Origin: Kiritimatiellia bacterium
Lineage (GTDB): Bacteria; Verrucomicrobiota; Kiritimatiellia; RFP12; UBA1067
DNA: 64,000 bases
Direction: 5' to 3'
NCBI GenBank assembly: GCA_027858965.1
Contig: JAQIBS010000111.1
Location: forward strand, 35,527-99,526
Shown here: piece after piece, positions 8,727 to 17,824 of the stretch
Numbering within the stretch: the first letter of the stretch is position 1
How the letters are laid out: each line of letters opens with the position of its first letter
Made by a program: the position numbers and the translations under genes
The notes under the pieces: generated by a model
What the model was told of the DNA's origin: nothing
The model's database searches: none
The model's input: the letters and a program-made list of their open reading frames with translations, nothing else

Positions 8727-9081
8727 AATTACATCCTAGCACAACGCAATTCTGCTCGGCAACTCGAAAAAGGGTGCATTTTACTTCCATTGAGTATTCT
8801 CTTGCGTGAAGTAAAGTGGATTAAAGTAATGCAAGCTTCCAGCTTGCTCTCCGTACGATAAGCCAAGCCAGTCTTCGCCCTGACACGGCTGGAAGATTGA
8901 GTTACCTTGAAATTGCACATCGTTGCAGGATCTGTCCTTTACCCCAGCCACCGTAGCGACCAACCCACGCAAATATTCTCATAACCAAGGTTAATTGGTT
9001 CTGAGAACCAACGCTACAGTTTGTATAGCATGATGACGTAACAGATCTCGCACGGACAGAACGTTCAACATCCCACTTTCC
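8727..9081. other. Intergenic, repeat-bearing, no supported gene
   Basis: No coding sequence is supported. The stretch carries hairpin copy B (8995-9023) and ends in an AACATCCCACTTTCCA phrase that precedes the hairpin after the next gene. Confidence 0.4.
8995..9023. repeat. Intergenic hairpin element, copy B
   Basis: TTGGTTCT and AGAACCAA form an 8-bp perfect stem around one base (8995-9011), followed by CGCTACAGTTTG. Read on the minus strand this is AAACTGTAGCGTTGGTTCT..., nearly identical to copy D at 51742-51769. Confidence 0.65.
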
Positions 9082-9084
9082 ACG

Positions 9085-9099
9085 GCGGGTGAAACCCGC
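9085..9099. repeat. Stop-adjacent hairpin GCGGGT-GAA-ACCCGC (copy E)
   Basis: A perfect 6-bp stem with a 3-base loop abuts the stop codon of the 9100-13236 gene. Variants at 14012-14026 and 15295-15309 have the same stem, the same loop GAA and the same TTAC after the stem. It has no T-run. Confidence 0.6.
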
Positions 9100-12000
9100 T
9101 TACGGCAATTTCACCTGCAGTTTATAGAACTCCTGCGTTGGTGCGTTGGTGCTGGCCATCGAATCCGACCCGCCGAGCCCGAGGCGCGGCGCGGCGACGG
9201 GTTGCCAATTAGCTTCGACGAGGTTGGTGCAGCCGAGCAGTGTGTATTGACGGAAAGCGGAGGAATCGAAAAAGACGGTTCCGGCTGTGTTGCCGGTGAT
9301 GCGGAACCAGTCGTTGCTGTTTAGAATGCCGGTGTCGGCAATATATTCTGCGTAGTCGCTGACCTGATCTCCATCGGTATCTACATCCGTGCTGGCGAAT
9401 TCATAGGCACCCATATCGGGGATCGCACTGCCATTGTTGTCGCCATCGAGCGGACGGGCGGTGCCGTCGAGGTCATCGACAAATCCGAGATCGATTCCCG
9501 CATCGATGCAAGGGGAATTGGGCAGCAGATGACCTGCCGCATCGGCGAACATAGGGGCGTTGGTGATGCAGCCCGCGACGCCATGGGTGGCATCCGGTGA
9601 ACACGAGTAGGATACTGAAGTCATGTTGGCAAAATTGTTTCCGCCCGAAACGGCCGTATTTGCATAGATGATGCAGTTGTTCAACGTGCCCTCGGAGCTC
9701 CCGCCGCCGTCGCCGTCGATGGCCGAATTACCCGAGAGCGTGCAGTGGTTCAGCGTGCTCTGATAACTCCCGCCGCCTTCATCGGCTGAATTGCCCGAGA
9801 ACGTGCAGCAGTTCAGCGTGCCGCCGAAACTCCCGCCGCCCAAGCCGCCCAAATTGCCCGTGAGCGTGCAATGGTTCAGCGTACTCTGATAACACCCGCC
9901 GCCTCCGCTAGCCGAATTGCCCGCGAGTGTGCAGTGGTTCAGCGTGCCAAAGGCGATCCCGCCGCCGCCAATCTGGGCCGTATTGCCGACAATCACGCAG
10001 TTGGAAATCACATGGCTTTCGTCACGGCAATAAACCCCGCCGCCTGTAGCAAACATCAAGACAGAATTAGCGGACCCGTTGGTGATGGTGAGCCCGCTGA
10101 GTCTGCCATGGCTGCCTTGCAGATTGAAGCAGCGGTTGGTTCCGCCACCATCAACCCGGGTCACATCCGGGCCGTTCACGCTGCGGATGTGCAAGCCTCT
10201 TTCCTCCGCGATCTCAGAGGAAACGGCATAGACTCCATTGGAGACCCACACGGTTCCACCGAAGAACGGCTGCGCATCCACTCCCGCCTGAATCGTTTTT
10301 CTGGCCGTCGCCCAGCTCTGCCCATCGGCATCATCATCGCCCGTGGCAGCAGAGACATAGACGGCTTTGCTCTCCCCGGCAAAGGCCTCAATTGCCCGTG
10401 AAAGCGAAACGCCCTGCGGGTAGTCATCGTTGAAGGCCGTCAACGTCAGCTCATAGCTCCCGGGTTCCGTCCAGACATGGCTTACCTGTACGATGGCGTT
10501 TGTGGTTTTCGTCCCGTCGCCATAGTTCACCGTGCATTCGCTGATCCGCCCGTCGATGGTGAAATAATGAGGCGTGAGTGCCCCCGCGATGACCTGCGAC
10601 GGCCCGGAAATATCGAGGCCGATTCCGCCAATAAAACTTCCAGCTCCGTACGATTCGTCGCACCCGATGGACGGGGATGGAAGCCAGATCTCGCCGTCGA
10701 TATCCGTTCCGACGGCATAGGCCGGGCTACCTGCGCCCCGGCAGGGGGAGTTGGTGGAGATGTGCGAGATCGAGACCAGTTGTGGATCGTCATCCAAATT
10801 TCCCGCCCCGGCAGGTTTTGGGTCCGTACAGCAATACTCGATGATGCAGGGATCCTTAATCATGGCCCAGTTGTCGTTTGTGGTGCCAGCTGTGTTGCCA
10901 TAGATGATTGAATTCAAGATGACCGCATCCCCTTCGCACCAGACGCCGCCGCCATCGCCCGCCGAATTTCCGCTGAGGGTGCAGTTTTTCACGATACTGT
11001 CGTCGCAGTATACTCCGCCGCCACCCGTCGCAGAGAAGTTGCCGCTAAACACGCAGCTCTGCGCGATGCTGGATCTTAGAAGGGTCAGACCGCCACCAAA
11101 AAACTGTGCCTCATTGTCAAGAAAGATTGAATTCTTCACCGTCGAAAACCCGTACACTATGCCAACGCCGCCCGCCGAGTCCGACTTGTTGCGCTGGATA
11201 GTACAGCTCTCGATCGTTGCGCCCCCCCAGGTGAAGATACCTCCGCCTAACGTCGCTGATTCGTTGTCGCTAATCAGACAGTCCCGTATGATATTGCCAA
11301 TGCTACAGTAAACGCCGCCTCCATATTCATTATCCCAGCCATTTTGGACGGTGAAGCCCTCGAGCGTACAGTTCTCTTTCAGGTTGAAGCCCCGGCATGC
11401 GTTCTGTCCGTCGACGCAGGTGGCCGAAGCGCCGCTGACGCCGCGCACGGCGATCCCGCTTTCCACGGCGATTTCCGCGGTCAAAAGGTAAACCCCATTG
11501 CTCACCCAAACCGTGTCTCCCCATTCGGCGGCATCGACGGCATCCTGGATGTTTGTCGCTGCGGAGACCCAATTTGTGTAGGGCCAGATGGACGCGCCAT
11601 CCGGGGAAACATAGTGTAATTGGGTAGCATACTCATAGGCACCGATGTCGGGAGCCGGGCCAGTCGGGCGCGCGACGCCGTCGAGATCCTTTGTGTCCGC
11701 CACCATCCAGCTCAAGTTGGTTCCTGTGTTGACACAGGGCGAGGTCGGCAACAGCCGATAGTCGCCGCTGGCGGCGTCGACGAACTGCGGGGCATTCGTC
11801 AGGCAGCCGGTTCCGGTGATTCCGGGAGCACAGCAGTATTCCACCTGCGCCCCGCTACCGCTGAAATAGATTTCACTCGGGACTTCGCTATCGTCACGGT
11901 CACGGTTACCGTAAACGATGGTGTTGAGCAATTTTCCGCTGTCCCCGCATAGAACACCGCCGCCATAGCGCTTGGAGGTGTTGTCGGAAACCGTGCAGTT

Positions 12001-13236
12001 CTCCACCGTTCCCGCGATACAGTAGATGCCTCCGCCATCGTAGTCGTCCGTCTCATTGTCGATCACCAGGGAGTTGCGCAACGTGCCGGCTGGCGCAAAG
12101 TACACCCCGCCTCCGTGGATCGAGGAGCCGTTGCCTTTGATGATACACGCCTCAACGGTGCCGCCGTAGATGGCGACTCCGCCGCCACAGGTCGGATCGA
12201 GCAAGTCGCCATAGCTCCGCGTGTGTCCGTTGGTGAGGGTGAAGCCGATCATCGTTGCGCCGCTGCCGACATAGGCGCAGCGGATGGCGGCAGACCCGTT
12301 GGGCCCATTGCCCACGATGGACGTAACGTCCGGTCCATTGACACTTTGAAGCGTGACCGCCTTGGTCAGCGCTACGCGGTTTGCAATGCCCTCTACCCAA
12401 AGACTACCCGTATCGTACACCCCGTTGGTCACCAGCACCGTGTCGCCGGAGTCGGCGGCGTTGACGGCAAGCTGAATGCTCGTCGCCGCCGTCGTCCAGT
12501 TAGTATAGGGCCAGATGGATGCGCCGGTGGTAGAAACATAGTGTATGGGAGAAAACGCAATCGTGTAGTGTGCCGCGATGCGCTCGAGGCTAAGCACCTT
12601 TGTGTAGATGGCGACTTCGTCGAGCGCGCCGATCAGGGAGTTGTTTCCGAGGATCCAATCGCCGTTTGCGGCTTCGGCGGTTTCGATGCCGGAACCGGCG
12701 GACTGGCCATCGATGTAGAAGCGGATGGTATCTATCGCGCCAGAGGTATCCTTCTCCACGGTCATGACGATATGGTGCCATTCACCCTGGCTTGCGGTAG
12801 ACGACGAAGTCGTTGACGACCCGCCCAGATAGGTGCGCAGGGTGCCGCCGCCCGTCCGGTAGAACAACGTGCGCCCCTGACCGGTGCCAGCCTGTTGCTG
12901 GACCATGGTTCGATTGATGTCGGTGACATCAAAGCAGGCCAGCGCCTCGATGGAGAAGTCGCCCGCGGCGGGATCAAGCTGAAGATTGAGCTGCACAAAG
13001 GCGTTAGAGAATGCCCCGCCGTTCCCGATGGCACCGGGCTGACCGAAATCCACATTCGAAACCGTTTTGCTGTTGTGCCCGTTGCCGGAACTGTCAGCAA
13101 CCGATGTTGCCCCGGCGCTCTCCTCAAAGCGATAGTACGCCTCCGGTCCGTCCACCATCACCTCGCTCGCATAATCGGCGCGGGATATGAGGGCGACGGA
13201 AAGAAAAATGACAAAAGCTGAAAATAGAAATTTCAT
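9100..13236 (-). CDS. Giant secreted LamG / parallel beta-helix / PKD surface protein
   Basis: The 1378-residue protein has a signal peptide (1-20), a LamG/concanavalin-like domain (about 30-225; [32 protein letters not shown]), then three right-handed beta-helix units, each opening with a YVS..G....W phrase and IQ-AV-AA..GDTV-V-NGVY (about 231, 541 and 960). Between units two and three is a PKD-like domain (about 890-955; [19 protein letters not shown]). The third unit holds five 22-residue repeats of the form [15 protein letters not shown], like Pmp/beta-helix rungs. The C-terminus has a Ca-binding segment [13 protein letters not shown] and the tail GLGGSDSM...[10 protein letters not shown]. 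Such proteins bind or cut polysaccharide outside the cell; no catalytic residues are evident. Relics of the same tail lie at 14027, 15310 and 31268. GGGGTGAG precedes the start. Confidence 0.8.
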   Translation of the reverse strand: MKFLFSAFVIFLSVALISRADYASEVMVDGPEAYYRFEESAGATSVADSSGNGHNSKTVSNVDFGQPGAIGNGGAFSNAFVQLNLQLDPAAGDFSIEALACFDVTDINRTMVQQQAGTGQGRTLFYRTGGGTLRTYLGGSSTTSSSTASQGEWHHIVMTVEKDTSGAIDTIRFYIDGQSAGSGIETAEAANGDWILGNNSLIGALDEVAIYTKVLSLERIAAHYTIAFSPIHYVSTTGASIWPYTNWTTAATSIQLAVNAADSGDTVLVTNGVYDTGSLWVEGIANRVALTKAVTLQSVNGPDVTSIVGNGPNGSAAIRCAYVGSGATMIGFTLTNGHTRSYGDLLDPTCGGGVAIYGGTVEACIIKGNGSSIHGGGVYFAPAGTLRNSLVIDNETDDYDGGGIYCIAGTVENCTVSDNTSKRYGGGVLCGDSGKLLNTIVYGNRDRDDSEVPSEIYFSGSGAQVEYCCAPGITGTGCLTNAPQFVDAASGDYRLLPTSPCVNTGTNLSWMVADTKDLDGVARPTGPAPDIGAYEYATQLHYVSPDGASIWPYTNWVSAATNIQDAVDAAEWGDTVWVSNGVYLLTAEIAVESGIAVRGVSGASATCVDGQNACRGFNLKENCTLEGFTVQNGWDNEYGGGVYCSIGNIIRDCLISDNESATLGGGIFTWGGATIESCTIQRNKSDSAGGVGIVYGFSTVKNSIFLDNEAQFFGGGLTLLRSSIAQSCVFSGNFSATGGGGVYCDDSIVKNCTLSGNSAGDGGGVWCEGDAVILNSIIYGNTAGTTNDNWAMIKDPCIIEYCCTDPKPAGAGNLDDDPQLVSISHISTNSPCRGAGSPAYAVGTDIDGEIWLPSPSIGCDESYGAGSFIGGIGLDISGPSQVIAGALTPHYFTIDGRISECTVNYGDGTKTTNAIVQVSHVWTEPGSYELTLTAFNDDYPQGVSLSRAIEAFAGESKAVYVSAATGDDDADGQSWATARKTIQAGVDAQPFFGGTVWVSNGVYAVSSEIAEERGLHIRSVNGPDVTRVDGGGTNRCFNLQGSHGRLSGLTITNGSANSVLMFATGGGVYCRDESHVISNCVIVGNTAQIGGGGIAFGTLNHCTLAGNSASGGGGCYQSTLNHCTLTGNLGGLGGGSFGGTLNCCTFSGNSADEGGGSYQSTLNHCTLSGNSAIDGDGGGSSEGTLNNCIIYANTAVSGGNNFANMTSVSYSCSPDATHGVAGCITNAPMFADAAGHLLPNSPCIDAGIDLGFVDDLDGTARPLDGDNNGSAIPDMGAYEFASTDVDTDGDQVSDYAEYIADTGILNSNDWFRITGNTAGTVFFDSSAFRQYTLLGCTNLVEANWQPVAAPRLGLGGSDSMASTNAPTQEFYKLQVKLP

Positions 13237-13329
13237 AGACTCACCCCAAAAGCATTATTCACAACGAAGTAATAAGGATAGCACAAATCAAGGATCAGTA
13301 CAAAATGTAAAATGTTGCTTTGTGTGTTG

Positions 13330-13460
13330 CCAAAACGCTGAATCTGGGATATGTTACGGTGCCCGCTGAAAATGGCCATGGCAACAATCGAAAGAACGGA
13401 GCCAATATGGTATGTCTTATTGTTTGTTCTAGGATCAGGTTGAGCAAATAAAAAATCAAA
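13330..13460 (-). pseudogene. Remnant of ISAs1/H-repeat-type transposase N-terminus
   Basis: On the minus strand the frame reads FAQPDPRTNNKTYHIGSVL, then SIVAMAIFSGHRNISQIQRFG. DPR followed by a hydrophobic helix, G-R/H-x-x-x-x-I and a final -FG is the N-terminal domain of ISAs1 family (H-repeat associated) transposases. The catalytic DDE core is absent, so only a fragment survives. It lies between the beta-helix gene and the second VF530 copy, and may mark how that region was rearranged. Confidence 0.55.
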
Positions 13461-13478
13461 CAAAGAGAAGTTTAATTT

Positions 13479-13709
13479 ATGAGCGAACAACAACCCAATA
13501 ATCCTCTGCACGGCATTAAGCTGGAGCAAATCATAACCGACCTGGTTGAGCATTATGGTTGGAAAGGGCTTAGCAGGCTCATCAACATCCAATGCTTTTA
13601 CATTGAACCATCAATACGATCCAGTCTGAAGTTCCTGCGGAAAAACCTCTCTGCAAGAGAGAGGGTTGAGGCTTTGTACATTACCACGCAGAAGGATCTG
13701 CGTTCGTAG
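13479..13709 (+). CDS. VF530 family (DUF2132) small protein, copy 2
   Basis: The 76-residue protein is a near-identical paralog of the one at 7330-7560; visible differences are conservative ([42 protein letters not shown]). All VF530 core segments are kept, so both copies look functional. The start [12 protein letters not shown] and the A-rich leader are shared too. It is preceded by a transposase remnant rather than by the sequence found upstream of copy 1, so the duplication ends close to the gene on that side. Confidence 0.85.
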   Translation: MSEQQPNNPLHGIKLEQIITDLVEHYGWKGLSRLINIQCFYIEPSIRSSLKFLRKNLSARERVEALYITTQKDLRS

Positions 13710-14011
13710 TGGCTTTCATTTAACCTCATAACTTAGTGACCTGGTGCCTTGGTGAAACGATAAAAGCTGAATGATAAACGATAAGTTTTTTACTTCACGG
13801 TCCTACATCTAACTTCCAGTTCAATGTTTTCTCTCAGCGCCTGTCTAATGCATGAAAGAACATCAAAACATGAACATCCAAATTTGAAGTAGAGGTTCAA
13901 CATTCGGCGTTGCTCTTCATTTAGCTTTTAGCGTTCAGCGCTTATCGTTTATTCCTACCCTCCTTCATTTACTATGGCGTGACAAATCGCGCTCTAACAG
14001 AACGTCCCACG
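13710..14011. other. Intergenic, no supported gene
   Basis: No coding sequence is supported. The first 40 bases resemble the 3' flank of VF530 copy 1. The region includes AACATCC-type phrases (about 13871-13910) and ends at hairpin copy F. Confidence 0.4.
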
Positions 14012-14026
14012 GCGGGCGAAGCCTGC
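14012..14026. repeat. Stop-adjacent hairpin GCGGGC-GAA-GCCTGC (copy F)
   Basis: Same layout as copy E at 9085: a 6-bp stem with one G-T type mismatch, a GAA loop and TTAC following. It directly abuts the stop codon of the C-terminal relic at 14027-14063, just as copy E abuts the stop of the intact gene. Confidence 0.6.
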
Positions 14027-14063
14027 TTACGGCAGTTCCGCCTGCAGTTTATAGAACTCCTGC
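14027..14063 (-). pseudogene. Relic of a surface-protein C-terminus (QEFYKLQAELP-stop)
   Basis: The minus strand encodes QEFYKLQAELP then TAA, matching the tail [11 protein letters not shown] of the 9100-13236 protein, and is followed by the same hairpin. The coding sequence ahead of it is lost; the next bases are a different repeat. Only this short 3' end of a former paralog remains. Confidence 0.6.
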
Positions 14064-14112
14064 TATGAAAGCAACTTGGGGCGGGCAACCAAAACGCGCG
14101 CCGACTTCGCTA

Positions 14113-14160
14113 CTGCCGGACCTTCCGCCGTCGCCCTCCGGGCTATGGCGGACGCAGACG
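14113..14160. repeat. REP-like palindrome with TCCGCC/GGCGGA arms
   Basis: TTCCGCCGTCGCC and GGGCTATGGCGGA form an imperfect inverted repeat around a CTCC centre. The reverse strand reads GCGTCCGCCATAGCCC, a phrase I associate with dispersed repeats in PVC genomes. That association is from memory, not from a search. Confidence 0.45.
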
Positions 14161-14192
14161 GTCGTTCCTCCCTAAGTTCCGGCGTTACTTTT

Positions 14193-15026
14193 TCACAGCT
14201 CCAGCGGCAGCGATGCTTTTACGCGGTAGAAGCGGTTGGAACTACTGTCAACTGTCTGCGTAACATTCTGATCGGAACTCGGGATAAACGGTGTGACAGC
14301 CGTGTTCCAGCTTCCATCAAGCACATCGGCATGCTCAAGGGTATAAACACGCGTGCTCTTTGCAGGCCAGGTAACGCTGTTGGCGGAATTCGCAGTTTCA
14401 AAGGCAGTGATGCGCAGCTTTTCAGTAACGTCAACAGGATCGGTATCAGCAAGATATTCATCCACGTCGGAGACACCATCGCTGTCACGATCCGTTGAAT
14501 CGCTCAACCAAGTCAGATTACCGTAGCGGCGATATTCCCATGCATCAGGAATGGTGTCGTTGTCGGTATCCGGACCGGAGTCGATGGACAGCGTTTTTAT
14601 TTCGGCCAGGTTGATCCAGCCACAACTGGCGCTCCAGGCATATCCACTCATTTCACCGGTCATGAGATCGACCTTAGGTTGACCTTGTGTCTGCTCGAAA
14701 TTGATCCAGCCGATGGCTGCGCCGTAGGCATAGCCGGTCAAGCTGCCGAGTCCATCGTGATTAACGCCGCAGTCGCCTGCAATGTTGCTGTAGGCTTGTC
14801 CATCGACAGGTGATCCGTCGCCCAGATTGATCCAGCCGCAGTTAGCGCTGTACATAAATCCGGAGCAGAAATCCTGGCCCACCACCATACCGTTGGCACC
14901 GTCGGCATAGCCGTTAATCCAGCCGATGTTCGCGCCGTAAGCGTAAGGGTTGGCCGAATCGATGGTGGTATTGGCATGAACGCAAAGGCCCGCCAGAAGA
15001 GTTAATATTGTTAATTGTGTTTTCAT
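14193..15026 (-). CDS. Secreted protein with four GWIN repeats and thrombospondin-3-like Ca sites
   Basis: Start set at the ATG opening MKTQLTILTLLAGLCVHA (15024-15026), which gives a clean signal peptide and has AGGA upstream, rather than a start 51 codons earlier. The 277-residue product has four repeats with the core (G/S)A-x-x-GWIN (GANIGWINGY, SANCGWINLG, GAAIGWINFE, SASCGWINLA), spaced about 38-45 residues. These are followed by Ca-binding DTDNDTIPD and DRDSDGVSD motifs and a beta-rich tail ending NRFYRVKASLP. GWIN-repeat proteins occur in Planctomycetes and Verrucomicrobia without known function. The tail resembles the FYKLQVKLP tail of the large beta-helix protein and may share its cell-surface fate. 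Confidence 0.75.
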   Translation of the reverse strand: MKTQLTILTLLAGLCVHANTTIDSANPYAYGANIGWINGYADGANGMVVGQDFCSGFMYSANCGWINLGDGSPVDGQAYSNIAGDCGVNHDGLGSLTGYAYGAAIGWINFEQTQGQPKVDLMTGEMSGYAWSASCGWINLAEIKTLSIDSGPDTDNDTIPDAWEYRRYGNLTWLSDSTDRDSDGVSDVDEYLADTDPVDVTEKLRITAFETANSANSVTWPAKSTRVYTLEHADVLDGSWNTAVTPFIPSSDQNVTQTVDSSSNRFYRVKASLPLEL

Positions 15027-15294
15027 TGATGATTCCTGTTTTTTGAAATTGTCCAGCGGATGCGCACCGGCACCGGTCGTCGGCAATGCGCCAGTCAAAG
15101 AAAATTCCGGTCCATACACATCATCTGAGTCTAAACGAAAATTATCCGTCTGACCTACACACCCATTGCGAACTACCACACTTGAATTACACTGTTAGTT
15201 TCACAATCTATATAGATACCATAGTCAGTGCCACTATCATCTCCACTGATAGTAAAGCATTCAACATCCAACTTTCCACATCCCAATTTCAACA
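15027..15294. other. Intergenic, no supported gene
   Basis: No gene is supported between the GWIN-repeat gene promoter side and hairpin copy G. A CAACATCCAACTTTCCA phrase precedes the hairpin, as at 9063-9082. Confidence 0.4.
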
Positions 15295-15309
15295 GCAGGC
15301 GAAGCCCGC
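15295..15309. repeat. Hairpin GCAGGC-GAA-GCCCGC (copy G)
   Basis: Third copy of the stop-adjacent hairpin type, with the same GAA loop and TTAC after the stem. It is next to the relic at 15310-15365. Confidence 0.55.
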
Positions 15310-15365
15310 TTACAGGCAGAGATGATGCGAAGCCAGTCATTGCGGTTGGTGCCGCTCATGCTGGT
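15310..15365 (-). pseudogene. Relic of a surface-protein C-terminal region (SMSGTNRNDWLRI)
   Basis: The minus strand encodes SMSGTNRNDWLRIISA. NDWLRI matches NDWFRI in the Ca-binding end region of the 9100-13236 protein, and SM-GTN matches the tail motif seen at 31268. The short length makes this a weaker case than the other relics. Confidence 0.4.
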
Positions 15366-15406
15366 CGCTGATAAGAAAAAATGCTGATTACATGCTGCGA
15401 GCGAGG

Positions 15407-16069
15407 TCAGTAATCAGACGAACAAGCTGCAAGTGCTTGCGGCACAAATTCTTCGGCAATCAGGTGGTCAAAAACGCTGGTCATGATGTTCTCCATTTCC
15501 TTCGCTTCTCTTCGAAAGTAATGCTGCACACCGGGAAAATATTTCAAGAAAACCCTCAACGCCATGCAGTGTGGATAAATATAAACATCCGCATGGTAAA
15601 TCAAAATATTTGAGGTTGGGTCTTCCGAACGTGAAACCTTCATAGACAGTAATGATTCGAACATCCCGAAATTGCGTTTCCCCTGAACATACATAATTCG
15701 CCCAAAAGAATTGGAAGTCGGACTACCGCTTAGACAGATATCGTATAGTTCAGAACGTTCATTGCTCGTATTAATGCAGTAGTAGTGTCCATTGCTAGTG
15801 CTGTGTATAGCAAAATCACATTTTTCCCCTTTGGGCAACAGTGCCTTATAAACCGCATCTACCCTCTCCAATACATTTGAACTCTGTAACACAGCGTAAG
15901 CCTTGCTGAAATCACCTGTCACAGACCCAGTAACCGGAATGTAGATTGTATGGTGTTCTAATAAGCGATCAGCAACATCCTGACCAAACGGCGGGATGGG
16001 CAATTCAATTGCAGATACGCAGTTTACAAGAACCACTAAAGATATTATTCCAGCTATTACTAATTTCAT
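15407..16069 (-). CDS. Secreted protein of unknown function
   Basis: The 220-residue product begins with a clear signal peptide (MKLVIAGIISLVVLVNCVSA). I do not recognise the family. The mature part contains four to five cysteines (around KCDFAIHS, HYYCINT, YDICLSG, PHCMAL, ALAACSSDY), an aromatic-rich central region and a C-terminal helical stretch (FRREAKEMENIMTSVFDHLIAEEFVPQAL). Codon use and the complete frame over 660 bases support a real gene. It is divergent from the sugar porter, so a shared control region lies between them. Confidence 0.6.
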   Translation of the reverse strand: MKLVIAGIISLVVLVNCVSAIELPIPPFGQDVADRLLEHHTIYIPVTGSVTGDFSKAYAVLQSSNVLERVDAVYKALLPKGEKCDFAIHSTSNGHYYCINTSNERSELYDICLSGSPTSNSFGRIMYVQGKRNFGMFESLLSMKVSRSEDPTSNILIYHADVYIYPHCMALRVFLKYFPGVQHYFRREAKEMENIMTSVFDHLIAEEFVPQALAACSSDY

Positions 16070-16319
16070 GATTCTGAATATATCACAAACTTTGTCAGAA
16101 TTTAATTAGATTCACTAAATTATTTTACAAGCATCCCAGAGGATGCAGAACTAAATACTTATTCGCATAAAGTGCAAACTCGGTCAAAAAGTATAAAAAA
16201 TGGGGCAGAATATACATGGCCACAAGCGCATAACTAGGCTATAATTTTAATTTTGTATAAGTAGTGATTTTTTTACGGACAGAAGTTCACCTCTCCAGTT
16301 AGGCAAGGATTCAAATATA
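16070..16319. other. Divergent intergenic region
   Basis: An AT-rich region between a secreted-protein gene (minus) and the sugar porter (plus). AAGGA lies upstream of the porter start. No repeat or RNA element is recognised. Confidence 0.4.
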
Positions 16320-17756
16320 ATGCATCGTGCAAATGTTTCAAAAGGCCATTCCCTGATTTATATCGTCATCATCGCAGCTCTTGGCGGTTTTCTTTTTGGT
16401 TTCGATTCCGGCGTTATTTCCGGTTGCGAAAAGGCCATTCAAGCTGAGTTCCAACTGTCCGGTTTTTGGCATGGGTTCACCATTTCCGGCGCACTGATCG
16501 GCACGATCTTCGGAGCCTTTACCGTGGGCTGGCCATCTGACCGATTCGGTCGTCGTCCCACGCTGATGTTCACTGCTGTCCTTTTTCTTATTTCGGCAGT
16601 TGGCTGCGCTTTTGCCGGAACTCAACCCGTTCTTGCATGGATGCGTTTTATCGGAGGTCTGGCAATTGGCGGGGCCTCCGTTGTCGTGCCGCTCTACATT
16701 GTGGAAGTGTCGCCGGGGCATATCCGCGGCCGGCTCGTTGCCATGAACCAACTGAACATCGTCTTCGGCATCTTGATTTCTTACATTTCTAATTACTTCG
16801 TCGCCAAGGCGATGCTGACCGATGGCTGGCTTTATGGCGCGTGCGAGAGCCTCGCAAGCCTTTTCACCTCTTCGCCCATGGCGGCCGAGCAGGTAATGTG
16901 GCGCGTCATGCTGGGAGTGGAGAGCATTCCCGCCATTGCCTTCCTGCTGCTGCTATTCATCATTCCCGAATCACCGCGATGGCTGGTGCGGGCAGGACAG
17001 CATAAGGCTGCGCGTGACGTACTCGACCTCATTGGCGACGCCACTCCTCAGAAGACGCTCTCAGAGATTGAGCTAACACTCGCAGAGGCGGAGAGGACCG
17101 GTCACGTCACTCTTTTCCAGCGACGCTATATGAAACCGATCCTTCTGGCGTTTTTCATCGCCTTCTTCAACCAGGTTTCAGGCATCAATGCAATTAACTA
17201 CTATGCTCCGCGTATTTTCGAGAACTTTGTCGGCGCGCAATCCGCTTTAGCCGCGACGATCGGCGTCGGCACCGTTAACCTGATATTCACGATTCTGGCA
17301 TTCTTTATCATCGATAAGTTCGGACGCCGCCGCATGATTATCGGCGGTTCCATCGCCATGACCCTGATGCACTTCCTCGTGGCCTGGCAGCTCTCGCTCG
17401 GCGCAGAGGCAAATGCAATTCTGGCTATCGGGGGCATTCTTGGCTTCATCGCCTGCTTTGCAATTTCATCCGGAGCCGTCATCTGGGTCTTCATTTCGGA
17501 GATTTTTCCCAATGCCGTCCGCGCAAAGGGTCAGGCGTTTGGTTGCTTCACCCACTGGTTCATGTGTACGCTCATCTCCTGGTCGTTTCCCTCCGTTGCC
17601 GAGCGAGCCGGTCCCTACGCCTTCGGATTCTTCGGGCTGATGATGCTTTGCCAACTCGTTTTTGCGATTTACTGGATGCCTGAAACTAAGGGCGGGACAA
17701 TCGAGGACATCGAGCGCCGGCTGGGGATTGGGCCAGAGAACGTAAAAGAGGTGTAA
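16320..17756 (+). CDS. MFS sugar porter (XylE/GalP/AraE-like)
   Basis: The 478-residue protein has the twelve-helix layout of the sugar porter family. Signature motifs: GGFLFGFDSGVISG in helix 1 (22-35), SDRFGRRP (73-80), PESPRWLV at the end of helix 6 (216-223), QVSGINAINYYAP in helix 7 (285-297), DKFGRRR (332-338), EIFPNAVRAKG (394-404) and PETKG (454-458). The helix 7 motif has QVSGIN where hexose transporters usually have QQxSGxN, so one sugar-contact glutamine is replaced. Members bring in monosaccharides such as glucose, xylose or galactose by proton symport; substrate cannot be fixed. It sits 68 bases ahead of a beta-strand-repeat gene and may take up sugars released by the neighbouring secreted enzymes. 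Confidence 0.9.
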   Translation: MHRANVSKGHSLIYIVIIAALGGFLFGFDSGVISGCEKAIQAEFQLSGFWHGFTISGALIGTIFGAFTVGWPSDRFGRRPTLMFTAVLFLISAVGCAFAGTQPVLAWMRFIGGLAIGGASVVVPLYIVEVSPGHIRGRLVAMNQLNIVFGILISYISNYFVAKAMLTDGWLYGACESLASLFTSSPMAAEQVMWRVMLGVESIPAIAFLLLLFIIPESPRWLVRAGQHKAARDVLDLIGDATPQKTLSEIELTLAEAERTGHVTLFQRRYMKPILLAFFIAFFNQVSGINAINYYAPRIFENFVGAQSALAATIGVGTVNLIFTILAFFIIDKFGRRRMIIGGSIAMTLMHFLVAWQLSLGAEANAILAIGGILGFIACFAISSGAVIWVFISEIFPNAVRAKGQAFGCFTHWFMCTLISWSFPSVAERAGPYAFGFFGLMMLCQLVFAIYWMPETKGGTIEDIERRLGIGPENVKEV

Positions 17757-17824
17757 ATCTTACTAACATCTTTTTTTAGAATCTCAGTAAAAAAGGAACA
17801 AACGCAAAACCCCAAGGAGGTAAC

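Noticed and set aside
9680..9990. CRISPR-like direct repeats
   Set aside because: The roughly 66-base periodicity is the coding of five 22-residue beta-helix rungs, without constant repeats and unique spacers.
9871..12816. Long open frames antisense to the 1378-residue gene
   Set aside because: They result from the high-GC, repeat-rich coding strand; none has a signal, motif or ribosome binding site.
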